Assembly (NCBI RefSeq): GCF_030408835.1
Contig: NZ_CP047357.1
Location: 2,046,001-2,110,000, forward strand
Source of the DNA: Corynebacterium freneyi
Lineage (GTDB): Bacteria > Actinomycetota > Actinomycetes > Mycobacteriales > Mycobacteriaceae
DNA: 64,000 nt
Direction: 5' to 3'
In this document: positions 1 to 9,288 of the stretch, one piece after another
How positions within the stretch are numbered: the first letter of the stretch is position 1
Layout: the number at the start of each line of letters is the position of its first letter
The notes under the pieces: model-generated
Told to the model about the DNA's origin: nothing
The model's input: only the letters and a program-made list of their open reading frames with translations
Databases searched by the model: none
Position numbers and translations under genes: made by a program

Positions 1-178
1 TGCCGCGGGCGTGGACGTCCGCGCCGAGGAGGTTTTCGAGGAGGCGCAGGTTGCGATCGGCGTGCCCGAATACGGTCGGTGCGTGCGCGGGGTCGAGTTC
101 GACGATCGCCTGGGTGCGGTGGTCGACGGCGTGTCGTTCGGGGCGTCGTCGTTCGGGTTGTCGGGTCGGATCCGTCAC
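1..178 (-). CDS. phoH: PhoH family ATPase, N-terminal part (runs off left edge)
   Basis: Only the first 59 codons are in the window. The frame from GTG at 178 reads into a segment containing DRNLRLLENLLGADVHARG, the conserved opening of PhoH-type (PhoH2/PhoL-like) cytoplasmic P-loop ATPases; the Walker motifs lie outside. About 20 Arg/Pro-rich residues precede the conserved part. In actinobacteria phoH commonly follows hrcA-dnaJ-rsmE and precedes ybeY, and the same order is seen here. A TAAGAT hexamer on the minus strand near 278 may be its promoter. The start is the best available GTG, after an AAGGAAACGAGG-like purine stretch. Family call is firm; role (RNA metabolism/stress) is inferred from the family. 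Confidence 0.8.
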   Translation of the reverse strand, partial: MTDPTRQPERRRPERHAVDHRTQAIVELDPAHAPTVFGHADRNLRLLENLLGADVHARG

Positions 179-291
179 GCCGGGTGGAACCTCGTTTCCT
201 TGGCGGGTTGGTGGTGCGGGTCGGTGAGGCGGTTGGTGGTCGGCGCGCCGGGGGCGGGGCGTCGACGGGTTTGTCACGATCTTAGGTCGTC

Positions 292-1419
292 TCACTGGTC
301 GGGCGTGCACCGGCGCATGAGTTGCGGCAGGGATGGGGCCGCGACGGCGACGGCGATGACGCGGACGACGTGCATGACCACGACGATGCCCGCGCCGCCG
401 CGTTCGGCGACGAACCCGAATACGAGCTCGCTGGCGCCGGGTGCGGTGGCCAGGTAGGAGTCGACGCCGCCGGTGATGCCGAACATCCACATCGCCCAGG
501 CGGACAGTGCGGTGGTGGCCAGCAGCATGCCGACGCCGGCGAGGACGTACGGCAGAGCGCGGCGGAATTCGGCGATGTTGGCCATGGTCATGCCGGAGCC
601 GGCGGCGGTGCCCAGGACGATGAATGCGACGGCGACGGCCAGCCGCGGCATGTCGGGGGCCAGTTCGGGCCAGATCATGGCGCCCGCGGCCCCGGCGAGG
701 ATGGCGGGGATGATGAAGGGTGCCGGGAACTTCGGCATGAGCTTTGCGACGGCGGCTCCCAACGCCATTGCGGCGGCGATCATCGCCCAGCTCGACCAGT
801 CGCCCGCCCATTCCGAAATCCGGGACGCCGAGTCCATGGCGGTTGGGTCGGCTGCGCCGCCGATGGGGGCGACGGCGTCGTCGGGGCGGGCGTCACCCGG
901 TCCGTCGAGAAGCAGAATCACGGCCGGCAGGCTCAACGAAACGACGAGCAGGCGCAGGTACTGGGAGAAGACGACGAATTTCTCGTCTGCGCCGGCTTCG
1001 CGGGCCACCGCCAGCATGAGGGATGCGCCACCCGGCAGCGTGGCCACCACCGATGTGGCGCGATCGACGCCCGCGCGGCGGTGCAGCAGGGACGATGCGG
1101 CGAAGGCGACGAGCATCGACGCGACCGTGACCAGCAGGGCCAGGGGAAGACCCGCGGCGAGCTCGCCGGGGCTGGATTGTGCGACGGGACCGACGGCGAG
1201 CAGCGCGATGACCGTCTGCCCGAAGCGGTTCGGCCAGGGCCTGGTCCACTTCACGTTCGGGGCGGCGCGGCCGCCGGCGACCAGCGACAGCACCACGGCG
1301 ACGACCATCGGGCCGACCAGCCATCCCGCCGGCACGCCCGCCCACGACGCCACCGCGCCGCCGAGGGCGCACAGCAGCCAGGGAACGAGGAATGCGCGGG
1401 CGGATTTCACGTCGACCAC
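292..1419 (-). CDS. AbrB family integral membrane protein
   Basis: About 375 residues with ten or so hydrophobic segments. It opens with SARAFLVPWLLCALGGAVA and contains internally repeated WLVGPMVVA and TLPGGASLML type motifs, typical of the AbrB/ammonia-monooxygenase-like membrane family (not the Bacillus DNA-binding AbrB). The second half repeats the fold, ending in a TAPGASELVFG segment. Function is unknown; some relatives are suspected transporters. GTG at 1419 was chosen because it lies 11 bp after the rsmE stop; GTG at 1410 is the alternative. It is probably co-transcribed with rsmE and the heat-shock genes upstream. The 113 bp between its stop and phoH hold only a possible phoH promoter. 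Confidence 0.75.
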   Translation of the reverse strand: MVDVKSARAFLVPWLLCALGGAVASWAGVPAGWLVGPMVVAVVLSLVAGGRAAPNVKWTRPWPNRFGQTVIALLAVGPVAQSSPGELAAGLPLALLVTVASMLVAFAASSLLHRRAGVDRATSVVATLPGGASLMLAVAREAGADEKFVVFSQYLRLLVVSLSLPAVILLLDGPGDARPDDAVAPIGGAADPTAMDSASRISEWAGDWSSWAMIAAAMALGAAVAKLMPKFPAPFIIPAILAGAAGAMIWPELAPDMPRLAVAVAFIVLGTAAGSGMTMANIAEFRRALPYVLAGVGMLLATTALSAWAMWMFGITGGVDSYLATAPGASELVFGFVAERGGAGIVVVMHVVRVIAVAVAAPSLPQLMRRCTPDQ

Positions 1420-1430
1420 GCGGTCCCGGC

Positions 1431-2189
1431 TCAGCCCCAACGCCGGGTCAGCGGACCCAGCGCCGAGGTCGCGGCCGCACCGGCCAGGGCCGTGCGCAAC
1501 ACGGTCGGGCCGAGGACCAGCGGCGTCGCACCCGCCGCGCGGAACGATTCGAGCTCCGCGTCGTCGACGCCGCCTTCGGGGCCGACGATGAAGATGACCT
1601 CGCCGACGTCGGCGGCGGCCCGGGCGACGTCCGCGAAGGCGCGATTCTCCTCCTCGTGGAGCACCGCGGCCACTCCCCCGCGTCCGGTCACCGTCTCGAT
1701 GAGCGCCACGACGTCCTTCGTCGAATGCAGTTCGGCCACCGGCGGGATCCAGGCGCGGCGGGCCTGTTTGGCGGCCTCGCGGGCGGTCGACGCCCACTTG
1801 TCGCGTGCCTTGCCCGCCTTCGCGCCGGTCCACTTGGCCACGCACCGTCGCGCCGACCACGGGATGATCGCGTCGACGCCGGCTTCGGTCATCAGATCCA
1901 CGGCCAATTCCGCCCGGTCCGACTTCGGCAACGCCTGGACGACCGTCACATGGGGCGTCGGCCGCTCATCGACCTCCGAGGAGAGGACTTCGCAGGTGAC
2001 TCGGGCACCGTCGGCAAGCGAAATCCGGGCCCGGGCCCGCCGGTCCCGGCCGTCGACGAGGAACACCTCGTCGCCGGGCCCCAGGCGCTGCACCTTGACG
2101 TGACGCGCCTCCGGGCCCTCCAGGGCGATGACGGAGCCGGGGTCGGGCACCGCGCCGTCGAAATCGGCGAGGAAAACGGGCAGTCCCAT
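1431..2189 (-). CDS. rsmE: 16S rRNA (uracil1498-N3)-methyltransferase RsmE
   Basis: 252 residues, the usual length. The SPOUT methyltransferase signature is clear near the C-terminus: FIVGPEGG followed by LGPTVLRTALA, which form the knotted SAM site. An N-terminal PUA-like RNA-binding part (about 1-70) precedes it. It methylates U1498 of 16S rRNA in the 30S subunit. ATG at 2189 has an ACAGGAGAGCC SD. It sits 60 bp after dnaJ on the same strand, the standard hrcA-dnaJ-rsmE order of Gram-positive bacteria, and is followed after 11 bp by the AbrB-type gene. Confidence 0.92.
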   Translation of the reverse strand: MGLPVFLADFDGAVPDPGSVIALEGPEARHVKVQRLGPGDEVFLVDGRDRRARARISLADGARVTCEVLSSEVDERPTPHVTVVQALPKSDRAELAVDLMTEAGVDAIIPWSARRCVAKWTGAKAGKARDKWASTAREAAKQARRAWIPPVAELHSTKDVVALIETVTGRGGVAAVLHEEENRAFADVARAAADVGEVIFIVGPEGGVDDAELESFRAAGATPLVLGPTVLRTALAGAAATSALGPLTRRWG

Positions 2190-2249
2190 GGCTCTCCTGT
2201 TCTGATTCGGCGGGCGGCTCCGTCGACGGTGTCCGGGCGACGGTTGGTC

Positions 2250-3389
2250 CTAGCGGCGGTTGCGGAAACGCGAGAAGAAACCGCGCTCGGTGGCCTTGTC
2301 GTCGACGAGCCGCGTGCCCTCGCCGCGATGGTCGCGGAGCTTCTCCAGCAACTCGCGGGACTTGCCGTCGAGCTTGGTGGGCACCTGCACGTCGACGTGG
2401 GCGATGAGGTCGCCGGAGCCTTCGCCGCGCAGGCGCGGCATGCCGCGGCCCTCCACCCGCATGGTCTGCGCGGGCTGGGTTCCCGGTTCGACCTCGACGG
2501 CGATGTTCTCGCCGACCAGGTCCTCCACGTCCAGGGAGGTGCCCAGCGCCGCGTCGACCATGGGCACGTGGATGGTCACGTGCAGGTCGTCGCCTTCGCG
2601 GGTGAACACGGGGTGCGGCTCGGCGTGGACCTCGACGTACAGGTCGCCGGCCGGCCCGCCGCCCGGGCCGACCTCGCCCTGGCCGGCCATGCGGATGCGC
2701 ATGCCATCGGAGATGCCCGCCGGAACGTTGACGGTCAGGTCGCGGCGCGACTTCACGCGGCCGTCGCCGCCGCAGTTGGTGCAGGGGTCGGCGATGATCT
2801 CGCCGGTGCCCTGGCAACGGCCGCATGGACGCGAGGTCATGACGTTGCCCAGGAAGGAACGCTGCACCTGCTGGATTTCACCGGTGCCGTTGCAGTCGCC
2901 GCACACCTTCGGCTTGGCCTTCGACTTCGAGCCCGTGCCCTCGCAGATGTCGCACAGCACGGCGGTGTCGACGGTGATCGGCTTGCGCACGCCCGTGAAG
3001 CACTCCTCCAGGCCGAGCGAAATGCGCAGCAGCGCATCGGAACCGGGCTGGACGCGGGAACGGCGCTGACGCGGGCCGCCGGCGGCGCCGCCGAAGAACG
3101 CCTCGAAAACGTCGCCCAGGCCACCGCCGCCGAAACCGCCGAAGCCTCCGCCGCCGACGCCGCCGCCCTGCTCCATCGGGTCGCCGCCCATGTCGACGAT
3201 GCGCCGCTTCTCCGGGTCGGAGAGGACCTCGTGGGCGACGGAGGCCTCGCGGAACTTCTCCGCGGCCTCTTCGTCATCCGGGTTGCGGTCCGGGTGGTAC
3301 TTCAGCGCGAGCTTGCGGTACGCCTTCTTGATCTCCGTGTCGGAGGCGTCCTTGGACACGCCGAGGATGCCGTAGTAGTCACGAGCCAA
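2250..3389 (-). CDS. dnaJ: Chaperone DnaJ (Hsp40, type I)
   Basis: 379 residues. J domain at 1-70 with the HPD motif (KYHPDRNP), a Gly/Phe-rich linker ([20 protein letters not shown]), then four zinc-binding repeats ([32 protein letters not shown]) around 145-210 and the beta-sandwich substrate-binding domains. It stimulates DnaK ATPase and delivers unfolded clients. The start is TTG at 3389 after an AAGGAAG SD, giving the conserved [15 protein letters not shown] opening. Adjacent to hrcA, it is the DnaJ2-type copy; many actinobacteria keep another dnaJ in the dnaK operon. The 134 bp back to the hrcA stop may carry its own promoter, but no clear element is visible. Confidence 0.95.
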   Translation of the reverse strand: MARDYYGILGVSKDASDTEIKKAYRKLALKYHPDRNPDDEEAAEKFREASVAHEVLSDPEKRRIVDMGGDPMEQGGGVGGGGFGGFGGGGLGDVFEAFFGGAAGGPRQRRSRVQPGSDALLRISLGLEECFTGVRKPITVDTAVLCDICEGTGSKSKAKPKVCGDCNGTGEIQQVQRSFLGNVMTSRPCGRCQGTGEIIADPCTNCGGDGRVKSRRDLTVNVPAGISDGMRIRMAGQGEVGPGGGPAGDLYVEVHAEPHPVFTREGDDLHVTIHVPMVDAALGTSLDVEDLVGENIAVEVEPGTQPAQTMRVEGRGMPRLRGEGSGDLIAHVDVQVPTKLDGKSRELLEKLRDHRGEGTRLVDDKATERGFFSRFRNRR

Positions 3390-3523
3390 CGTCAGTTACT
3401 TCCTTATGCATCTGTGGAAAACCAATTGTCGGTAATCAGCGAAGAGTCACCGGAATTCGGGCGGCCCGGCCACCGGCGGGCCGATGGGGCAGCCGTCGGA
3501 AGAATGTACCAGCGTGCGGGCCG

Positions 3524-4558
3524 TCACCCGTCACCGAGGACCCGGCCGACGTACTGTGCAACGGCGGCGACCGACGCGATTGTTCCCGGGTAGTCCATGT
3601 AGGTGGGGCCGACGACGCCGAGACCGCCGAGAATCGCGCCCGCCGTCCCGTAGCCGGTGGACACGACGGACGTGCCACGCAGTTCCTCGTCTTCGTTTTC
3701 TTCGCCGATGGACACCCGCACCTGGTCGAGGTCCTGCACGGCCGACAGCAACTTGAGCACGACGACCTGCTCCTCCAGCGCGTCGAGGATGTTCGGCAGG
3801 GTCGACGGCAGGCGCCCGTGCAGGCCGGAGCGCGTCAGGTTGGAGGCGCCGGAAAGGATCAGGCGGTCGTTGGGCTTGTCGATGAGCGACTCGATGATCA
3901 CCGTCGAGCAGCGGATGACGATGTCGCGGACGTCGGCCGGCGCGTTGGCCGCCAGGTCGGCGATGGACGCCGAAGCGTCGGACAGGGTTTTGCCGGCCAT
4001 CGTGCGGTTGAGCAGGTCGCGCAGCGCCGACACCTGGTTCGGGTCGATCGGCGCGGCGAGTTCGACGTTGCGCTGTTCGACGCGGCCGGTGTCGGTGATG
4101 ATGACCACCAGCAGGCGCACGTCGGCGAGTTGCACCACCTCGCAGTGCCGCACCTGCGACGTCTGCAGCGTCGGCAGCTGGACGACGGCGACCTGTCGGG
4201 TGAGCTGGCTGAGCAGCTGCACCGAGCGGCGCAGCACGTCCTCCAGGTCCACGCCGCCTTCGAGGAATTCGAGGATCGCCCGGTGCTCCGCCTTCGACAG
4301 CGGCTTGACCTTCGAAATCGAGTCGACGAACAGTCGATAGCCCTTCTCCGTGGGGATGCGCCCGGAGGAGGCGTGCTCCTGCGTGATGAACCCCTCGGCC
4401 TCCAGCACCGCCATGTCGTTTCGGATGGTCGCCGAGGACACGCCCAGGTTGTGGCGCTCGACCAAGGCCTTCGATCCGACCGGCTCCTGCGAGGACACGT
4501 AGTCGGCGACGATGGCGCGCAGCACCTCGCGGCGGCGCAGTTCGGTCTGGCTGGACAT
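3524..4558 (-). CDS. hrcA: Heat-inducible transcription repressor HrcA
   Basis: 344 residues. An N-terminal winged helix ([19 protein letters not shown], then [18 protein letters not shown]) is followed by the GAF-like dimerisation domain with the conserved [12 protein letters not shown] motif. It represses groE-type heat-shock genes through CIRCE operators. ATG at 4558 was preferred to an upstream in-frame ATG because it has an AAAAGGAGA SD 9 nt away. I found no CIRCE repeat next to it, so it probably regulates groES/groEL elsewhere rather than this operon. It heads hrcA-dnaJ-rsmE. Confidence 0.95.
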   Translation of the reverse strand: MSSQTELRRREVLRAIVADYVSSQEPVGSKALVERHNLGVSSATIRNDMAVLEAEGFITQEHASSGRIPTEKGYRLFVDSISKVKPLSKAEHRAILEFLEGGVDLEDVLRRSVQLLSQLTRQVAVVQLPTLQTSQVRHCEVVQLADVRLLVVIITDTGRVEQRNVELAAPIDPNQVSALRDLLNRTMAGKTLSDASASIADLAANAPADVRDIVIRCSTVIIESLIDKPNDRLILSGASNLTRSGLHGRLPSTLPNILDALEEQVVVLKLLSAVQDLDQVRVSIGEENEDEELRGTSVVSTGYGTAGAILGGLGVVGPTYMDYPGTIASVAAVAQYVGRVLGDG

Positions 4559-4624
4559 CGGGCGCTCATCTCCTTTTCGCGTCGTCGTCGGGCCCGGCGG
4601 GCTCCCGTGCATCGAGGGCCGAGT

Positions 4625-5983
4625 CTACCGGCCGACGGCGGTGCGCTTCCCCAGCGCCATGTGCGTGACGACGACCACCGCAACCGGGATCATCGCAACC
4701 AGGGACAAACCGGTGTACCCGATCTGGACAAGCACCGGCCCGCCGATCAATCCGCCGAGCACGCCCGCCAAGTTCATCGTCATGTCGGTCCGGCCCTGGA
4801 CGGCGGCGCGATCGTGCTGCGGCGTGGCCGTGGTGACCGCCGCCGATCCCGCCACCACCGACGCCGACCAGCCCAGGCCCAGCAGGGTCAGCGCGACGGC
4901 GAGCATGGGCAAGCTGAACGGCGCGATCCAGATGACGACCGCGGTGGCCAGGAAAATGGTCTGGCCGACGAAGATCATCGCGGTCGTGCCGAACCGGTCG
5001 ACGGCCCAGCCAAAGACGGGCGACAGGGCCCACATGCCGGCGATGTGCAAGCTCATGACGGCGCCGATGATGGTCAGCGATGCGCCGAAGTTCGCCATGT
5101 GCAGCGGTGCCATGGACATGAGGGTGACCATGACGAAGTGGGCGACGGCAACCGCGCCCTGGCCCGCGAGCACGACGCGGCGATCGGCGGGCACCACGGC
5201 GTTGGGTTCGGCGGTGGCGGGCGCGGCGTGAGCGGTTGGAGCGGTTCCTTCTCCTTCGGCGGACGTCGATCCTGCCGGCGTTCGCGCAGCCGCATTGGCC
5301 GCGGCCGCATCGGTGAGTCGCGCGACCTCGAGCGGATCGGGGCGCAGCAACAGCGCGTACAGCAGCGTGGCGCCGACCTGGGCGACGACGGTGACCAGGA
5401 AGGGCCCGGTCAACTCCGGCAGGCCGAACGCCGTGGCCACTCTTCCCGACGGGGACATGAGCAGCGGCCCAGTGACGGCGCCCACGGTCGTGGACCACAT
5501 GACCGTCGACAGCATCAGGCCGCGGCGGTGCGGCAGGGCGGCATCGGCGGCGGCGAACCTCGCCTGCAGCCCCACCGCCGAACCGACGCCGAGAACGAGG
5601 AGCCCGGCGAGCAGCAACGGGGTGCTGTCCGAGACTGCGGCCAACGTCGACACCACGGCGCCGACGGCAGCCAGGCCGGAACCGACGGCCAACGCGAATC
5701 CGCGGCCCTTCGCGATGGCCAGCCGCGCCAACGGCACCGACGCGATCGCGGCACCGAGCGTGCTCAGCGTCGCGGCGAGCCCCGACAGTTCCGGGGATCC
5801 GGATACCTCAGCGACGAGCAACGCGCCGACGCTCACCGCGGCGCCGACGCCGAGGCCGCCGAGGATCTGGCCGATCACGAGCACCGCGATCAGCCGCGTG
5901 CGCGTGGATTGGGCGACGGCCGCCAGCTCGGGCGCGGATTCGCGGCACGGGTTGCCCGCCTCCGGGGCCACGTTCGAACTCAT
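4625..5983 (-). CDS. MFS transporter
   Basis: About 452 residues with 12 predicted membrane segments in two halves and a short Ala/Thr/Pro-rich central loop near 215-245. The MFS loop signature is seen as PVFGWAVDRFGTTAMIFVGQ and similar. ATG at 5983 follows an AAGG purine patch; the sequence upstream of it is not conserved-looking. The protein belongs to the drug/metabolite efflux part of the superfamily but the substrate cannot be read. It lies between hemW and hrcA on the same strand with short gaps (35 and 66 bp). Confidence 0.85.
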   Translation of the reverse strand: MSSNVAPEAGNPCRESAPELAAVAQSTRTRLIAVLVIGQILGGLGVGAAVSVGALLVAEVSGSPELSGLAATLSTLGAAIASVPLARLAIAKGRGFALAVGSGLAAVGAVVSTLAAVSDSTPLLLAGLLVLGVGSAVGLQARFAAADAALPHRRGLMLSTVMWSTTVGAVTGPLLMSPSGRVATAFGLPELTGPFLVTVVAQVGATLLYALLLRPDPLEVARLTDAAAANAAARTPAGSTSAEGEGTAPTAHAAPATAEPNAVVPADRRVVLAGQGAVAVAHFVMVTLMSMAPLHMANFGASLTIIGAVMSLHIAGMWALSPVFGWAVDRFGTTAMIFVGQTIFLATAVVIWIAPFSLPMLAVALTLLGLGWSASVVAGSAAVTTATPQHDRAAVQGRTDMTMNLAGVLGGLIGGPVLVQIGYTGLSLVAMIPVAVVVVTHMALGKRTAVGR

Positions 5984-6018
5984 GCGGGGAACCTTAGCCC
6001 CCAATGCGGATCGCGCGC

Positions 6019-7233
6019 TCAGCTGAGGATGTCGACGATGATCGCGTCGGCCAGCAGCCGGCCCGCATCGGTCAGGCGAACCCGATCGCCGTCCAGCGCC
6101 AGCATCCCGGCGGCCTCCTGCGCACGCGCCCGCTCGAGTTCCTCTGGCCGCAGTTCCGACGTCGGCATGCCCTCCGCCAAACGCAACCGCAACATCACTC
6201 GTTCGATGTGGCGGTCCTCGTCGGAAAGCGACTCCGAATCGTGGATGGGCAACTCCCCGCCCGACACGACGGACGCGTAGCGGGCAGGGTGCTTGACGTT
6301 GTGGAAACGACGGCCGCCGAGATGCGAATGCGCCCCCGGGCCGGCGCCCCACCAGTCGCCGTCGCGCCAGTAGATCATGTTGTGGCGGCACTCCCCGCCC
6401 GGCCTCGCCCAGTTGGACACCTCGTACCAGCCGTAGCCCGCGCCGCGGAGGGTGGCGTCGATGCGTTCGTAACGGTCGGCGAGGTCATCGTCGTCGGGCA
6501 TGGGCAGCTCGCCGCGACGGACCTTCCGCGCCATGGCGGTGCCCTCCTCCACGATGAGCGAATACGCCGACACGTGATCGACGCCCGCCGACAGCACCGC
6601 CTCCAGCGACGCGTCGAGGTCGGACATCGACTCCCCCGGCGTGCCGTAGATGAGGTCGAGGTTGACGTGGTCGAAGCCGACGTCGCGCGCCTCCCGGGCG
6701 GCCTCCACCGGACGGCCCGGCGTGTGGACGCGATCCAGCGTCGCCAGCACGTGCGGGGAGACGGACTGCATGCCCAGGCTCACCCGGGTGAAACCGGCCT
6801 CGCGGATGCCCTCGAAAAAGTCCGGCGACGTCGATTCCGGGTTGGACTCCGTGGTCACCTCGGCGTCCGGGGCCAGGCCGAACGTGTCGCGCACGCCGTC
6901 GAGCAGGCGCGCCAGCCCCTCGGCGCCCAACAACGACGGGGTGCCGCCGCCGATGAACACGGTCTCGGCGGGGCGGACCCCACCGCCGCCGGCCGAAGCC
7001 GAGTCGAGGGACTCCACCGCCAACTCCAGCTCGCGGACGATGGCGTCGAGATAGCTGCCCGTCGATGCCGCCGACCCCAGCTCACCGGCGGTGTAGGTGT
7101 TGAAATCGCAGTAGCCGCACCGCGTCGCGCAGAACGGGACATGCAGATAGATGCCGAACTCCGGGCGCGGGTCGCGCTGGCCTGCCGACGTTGCCGCAGC
7201 CGCCGGGTCGCCGTCGTTGACCGGCCCCGTCAC
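6019..7233 (-). CDS. hemW: Radical SAM heme chaperone HemW (HemN-like)
   Basis: About 404 residues. The radical-SAM cluster is Cys35-X3-Cys39-X2-Cys42 (HVPFCATRCGYCDF), followed by FIGGGTPSLL (SAM-binding GGGTP) and a C-terminal HemN-like domain (residues about 300-404). HemW proteins bind and pass on heme and lack the extra Cys of true coproporphyrinogen dehydrogenase HemN (CX2CXC); the CX3CX2C pattern and the lone YCDF fit HemW. GTG at 7233 overlaps the stop of the upstream gene as GTGA, which fixes the start by translational coupling. Confidence 0.88.
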   Translation of the reverse strand: MTGPVNDGDPAAAATSAGQRDPRPEFGIYLHVPFCATRCGYCDFNTYTAGELGSAASTGSYLDAIVRELELAVESLDSASAGGGGVRPAETVFIGGGTPSLLGAEGLARLLDGVRDTFGLAPDAEVTTESNPESTSPDFFEGIREAGFTRVSLGMQSVSPHVLATLDRVHTPGRPVEAAREARDVGFDHVNLDLIYGTPGESMSDLDASLEAVLSAGVDHVSAYSLIVEEGTAMARKVRRGELPMPDDDDLADRYERIDATLRGAGYGWYEVSNWARPGGECRHNMIYWRDGDWWGAGPGAHSHLGGRRFHNVKHPARYASVVSGGELPIHDSESLSDEDRHIERVMLRLRLAEGMPTSELRPEELERARAQEAAGMLALDGDRVRLTDAGRLLADAIIVDILS

Positions 7234-7898
7234 ACGCGCTCCGCGGCACGGCGCTGGGCGACCTTGCGAACGACCTCGTCGATGCGGATGCGCTCCATGA
7301 GGAACGCGGGAGGACGACGCCCGCGCAGCGTCTTCGCCACGGCGGGGTGCGTTTCGGGGACGGTGACGCACCAGGCCGCGGCGGCATTGAGGGCGCGGCG
7401 GCCGCAGCGGGCGTACAGCGCCGGGATCTGCACCGACCCGAGGACTTCGACGCCGCGGATGTTTTCGGCCGACACCCAGTCGGCGAGATCCTCCAGGTAC
7501 GCGGCCGTGCTCTCCGACCGCGCCAGCAACGCATGCGCGACCGTCGGCACGGCGACGGGGTGCCGCAACGGCGCGGGAATGGCCGACAGCGAAGCGACGT
7601 CGACGGGCTTCGGCTCGGGGCCGGGCTCGCGGTCGGGCATCGGCCCCAATTCGCCGCGGCGAATGCCGGACGTGAACGCCTGCCGCAGACCGGCGAGTTC
7701 GCCGACGAGCGGGCGGGCGTCTTCGACGGCCTCATCGACGATGTCTGCCAGCTCCAGCACGCATTCGTCGACCAACTCGCGGTCGACGTCGGCGATGGCC
7801 TGGGCCAGGTGCTCGATGTGCTCGGCGACTTCATCGCCGATGTCGTACAGCTCCTGGGTGATTTCCCGGAGCCGGAGGCGCGCGTCGTAATGCTCCAC
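7230..7898 (-). CDS. Conserved-looking hypothetical protein coupled to hemW
   Basis: 222 residues, not recognised. Residues about 1-70 are acidic and helical (EHIEHLAQAIADVDREL), possibly coiled coil; the C-terminal half has an Ala-rich core with ALYARCGRRALNAAAAW. No signal peptide or membrane segment. GTG at 7898 has an ideal AGGAGG SD. Its stop overlaps the hemW start by 4 bp, so the two are translated together. The C-terminal mix of Arg/Lys and hydrophobics is reminiscent of small nucleic-acid-associated proteins, but that is weak; no function is assigned. Confidence 0.7.
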   Translation of the reverse strand: MEHYDARLRLREITQELYDIGDEVAEHIEHLAQAIADVDRELVDECVLELADIVDEAVEDARPLVGELAGLRQAFTSGIRRGELGPMPDREPGPEPKPVDVASLSAIPAPLRHPVAVPTVAHALLARSESTAAYLEDLADWVSAENIRGVEVLGSVQIPALYARCGRRALNAAAAWCVTVPETHPAVAKTLRGRRPPAFLMERIRIDEVVRKVAQRRAAERV

Positions 7899-8065
7899 CG
7901 CGGTCCTCCTCGCCGGTCGGGCCCTGCCGGGCTGATCATCGCCGCCGGCGTTCGCCGGGGTCGTCCTCGGGGCGCCGGGGCCGATTGCGCGTTCCCCCGA
8001 AAACCTCGAACGACCCCACCATAAGGGTGCGCGGGCCGCTGCCCGTGGAGCGACACCGGCTCGGC

Positions 8066-8118
8066 GGGTGCGTGTCGGCGCGGTGGGTGCGTGTCGGTGG
8101 GCGCGGGGGTGTGTCGGC
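8066..8118. repeat. Short direct repeats in the 360-bp gap before the IS
   Basis: GGGTGCGTGTCGG occurs at 8066-8078 and 8085-8097, with a degenerate third copy (GGGGTGTGTCGG) ending near 8116; the period is about 19 bp. The rest of the gap (7899-8257) holds the promoter side of the hemW operon and, at 8180-8209, a terminator. No gene is evident in it. Too few copies and no fixed spacers for a CRISPR. Confidence 0.55.
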
Positions 8119-8179
8119 TCACGAGGCTGCAGGGGTCGACCCGGGCTGCCGGGATTCGGCCGTCGTCGACAAGCGCAAC

Positions 8180-8209
8180 GGCCCGGCACCCCATGTGGGG
8201 TGCCGGGCC
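8180..8209 (-). terminator. Strong hairpin terminator, originally of fadD
   Basis: A perfect 14-bp stem: GGCCCGGCACCCCA at 8180-8193 pairs with 8196-8209. On the minus strand it would lie about 45 bp after the fadD stop if the IS (8258-9333) were absent, so it is most simply the fadD terminator now displaced by the insertion. There is no long U-tract, as is common in high-GC actinobacteria. Confidence 0.7.
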
Positions 8210-8251
8210 GGAAACCCTGGCGGACCGCCCATGAGGGCGGCCGACGAAGGT

Positions 8252-8257
8252 TCTAGC
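8252..8257. repeat. Target site duplication, left copy (TCTAGC)
   Basis: Identical to 9334-9339 on the other side of the IS; in the 9334 copy the complement of CTA is the fadD stop codon TAG. Confidence 0.9.
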
Positions 8258-8269
8258 TGTACCCGGCCA

Positions 8270-9229
8270 TCAGGTTGGTAGCAGTCGGCTGACCGGCGGG
8301 TGGCCTCCGAGTGCGCTGTGGCGTCGTTCAGTGTTGTAGTACTCCAGCCACGGCGCAAGGGCTGCCGTCCGATCGCTGTTACAGGCGTAGATCTGGCGGT
8401 AGGCCCACTCGGTGGCCAGAGTGCGATTGAGGCGTTCGACCTTGCCGTTCTGCCATGGACAATGCGGCTTGATGAACTTCTGGACGATGCCATGTTTGGC
8501 GCACACCTCACGCAATGAGTAGCGGTAGGCCCAGGCATTGTCGGTCATCAGCCGCTCGACCCGGTCGATGCCGTGCTCGGCGAAGTAGGCGATCGCCCGT
8601 TCCAGGAAACCGGAGCAGGTGGCCCCCTTCTCGTCGGGGAGGACCTCGCTGTAGGCCAGGCGGGAATGGTCATCGACCATCGAGTGGACGTAGTCGTAAC
8701 CGACTCTGGTCTTGCGGTCGCGTGGGGCGTTCGGGCGGCCATGGGCGCGCCATCCACCACCGTCGGGGATCTTGCCCAGCTTCTTGACGTCCATGTGCAC
8801 TAACTCGCCCGGCCGGTCGCGCTCGTACCGCACTGCGGTGGTCTTGGATGAGCGGATCACCTCGCCGGTGATCGGGTCACATTGGCGCAGGTACGGCACA
8901 CCGTGGCGGCGCAGAATACGCGAGACCGTCCGGGCCGGCACCCCGACGCGGGGACCAAGGACGTCCGGGCCCTCCCGATGCTCGGCACGCGCGGCAAGAA
9001 CCTGCTTCTCGACCTCGGCACTGGTCTTGGTCGGCGAGGTGTGCGGGCGCGAAGAACGAGTCTGCAGGCCGGCCTCGCCCTCGGCGGCGAAGCGGTCGAT
9101 CCAGGTCTTCACGCACTTGCGGGACACACCCATCGCCGCGGCGATGTGGGATTGGGTCCACCCGCACTGATGACGCTCGACGATCAGCCGGCGACCATGA
9201 ACGGTCAAACGAGCACTACCGTGGGACAC
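8270..9229 (-). CDS. IS481-family transposase
   Basis: 319 residues from GTG at 9229, which has a GGAGG SD 5 nt upstream. N-terminal helix-turn-helix (WTQSHIAAAMGVSRKCVKTW) with an ExGLxxRSSRPH-type linker, then a retroviral-integrase-like rve domain with the DDE catalytic residues: D in ELVHMDVKKLG, D in LMTDNAWAY, E in NGKVERLNRT. The C-terminal HSALGGHPPVSRL is typical of IS481. The stop lies inside the left inverted repeat. The reading frame is complete, so the element may be active. Translation may be restrained by a hairpin at 9229-9288 covering the SD. Confidence 0.93.
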   Translation of the reverse strand: MSHGSARLTVHGRRLIVERHQCGWTQSHIAAAMGVSRKCVKTWIDRFAAEGEAGLQTRSSRPHTSPTKTSAEVEKQVLAARAEHREGPDVLGPRVGVPARTVSRILRRHGVPYLRQCDPITGEVIRSSKTTAVRYERDRPGELVHMDVKKLGKIPDGGGWRAHGRPNAPRDRKTRVGYDYVHSMVDDHSRLAYSEVLPDEKGATCSGFLERAIAYFAEHGIDRVERLMTDNAWAYRYSLREVCAKHGIVQKFIKPHCPWQNGKVERLNRTLATEWAYRQIYACNSDRTAALAPWLEYYNTERRHSALGGHPPVSRLLPT

Positions 9230-9288
9230 GAGAACCTCCGGTTTGGAAGTGGGCCTTAGACAAGCCACATCCCATCCGGAGGTTCTCG
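9229..9288 (-). promoter_or_regulatory. Hairpin sequestering the transposase ribosome-binding site
   Basis: CGAGAACCTCCGG (9229-9241) is the perfect inverted complement of 9276-9288, a 13-bp stem around a 34-nt loop. The stem contains the GGAGG SD and reaches the GTG start. Transcripts entering from fadD would form this stem and hide the SD; a transcript starting inside the loop would not. Similar fold-back inhibition is known in other IS families; here it is inferred from sequence only. Confidence 0.6.

Noticed and set aside
4559..4624. CIRCE operator near hrcA
   Set aside because: No GAGTGCTAA-type inverted repeat is present in the hrcA or dnaJ upstream regions.
3818..6280. Long plus-strand open frame opposite hrcA and the MFS gene
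   Set aside because: Composition (Arg/Gly/Asp/His) is that of an antisense shadow; no SD or motif supports it.
8066..8118. Possible CRISPR-like direct repeats
   Set aside because: Only two good copies and one poor one, 6-7 bp apart, with no spacers of regular length and no cas genes.
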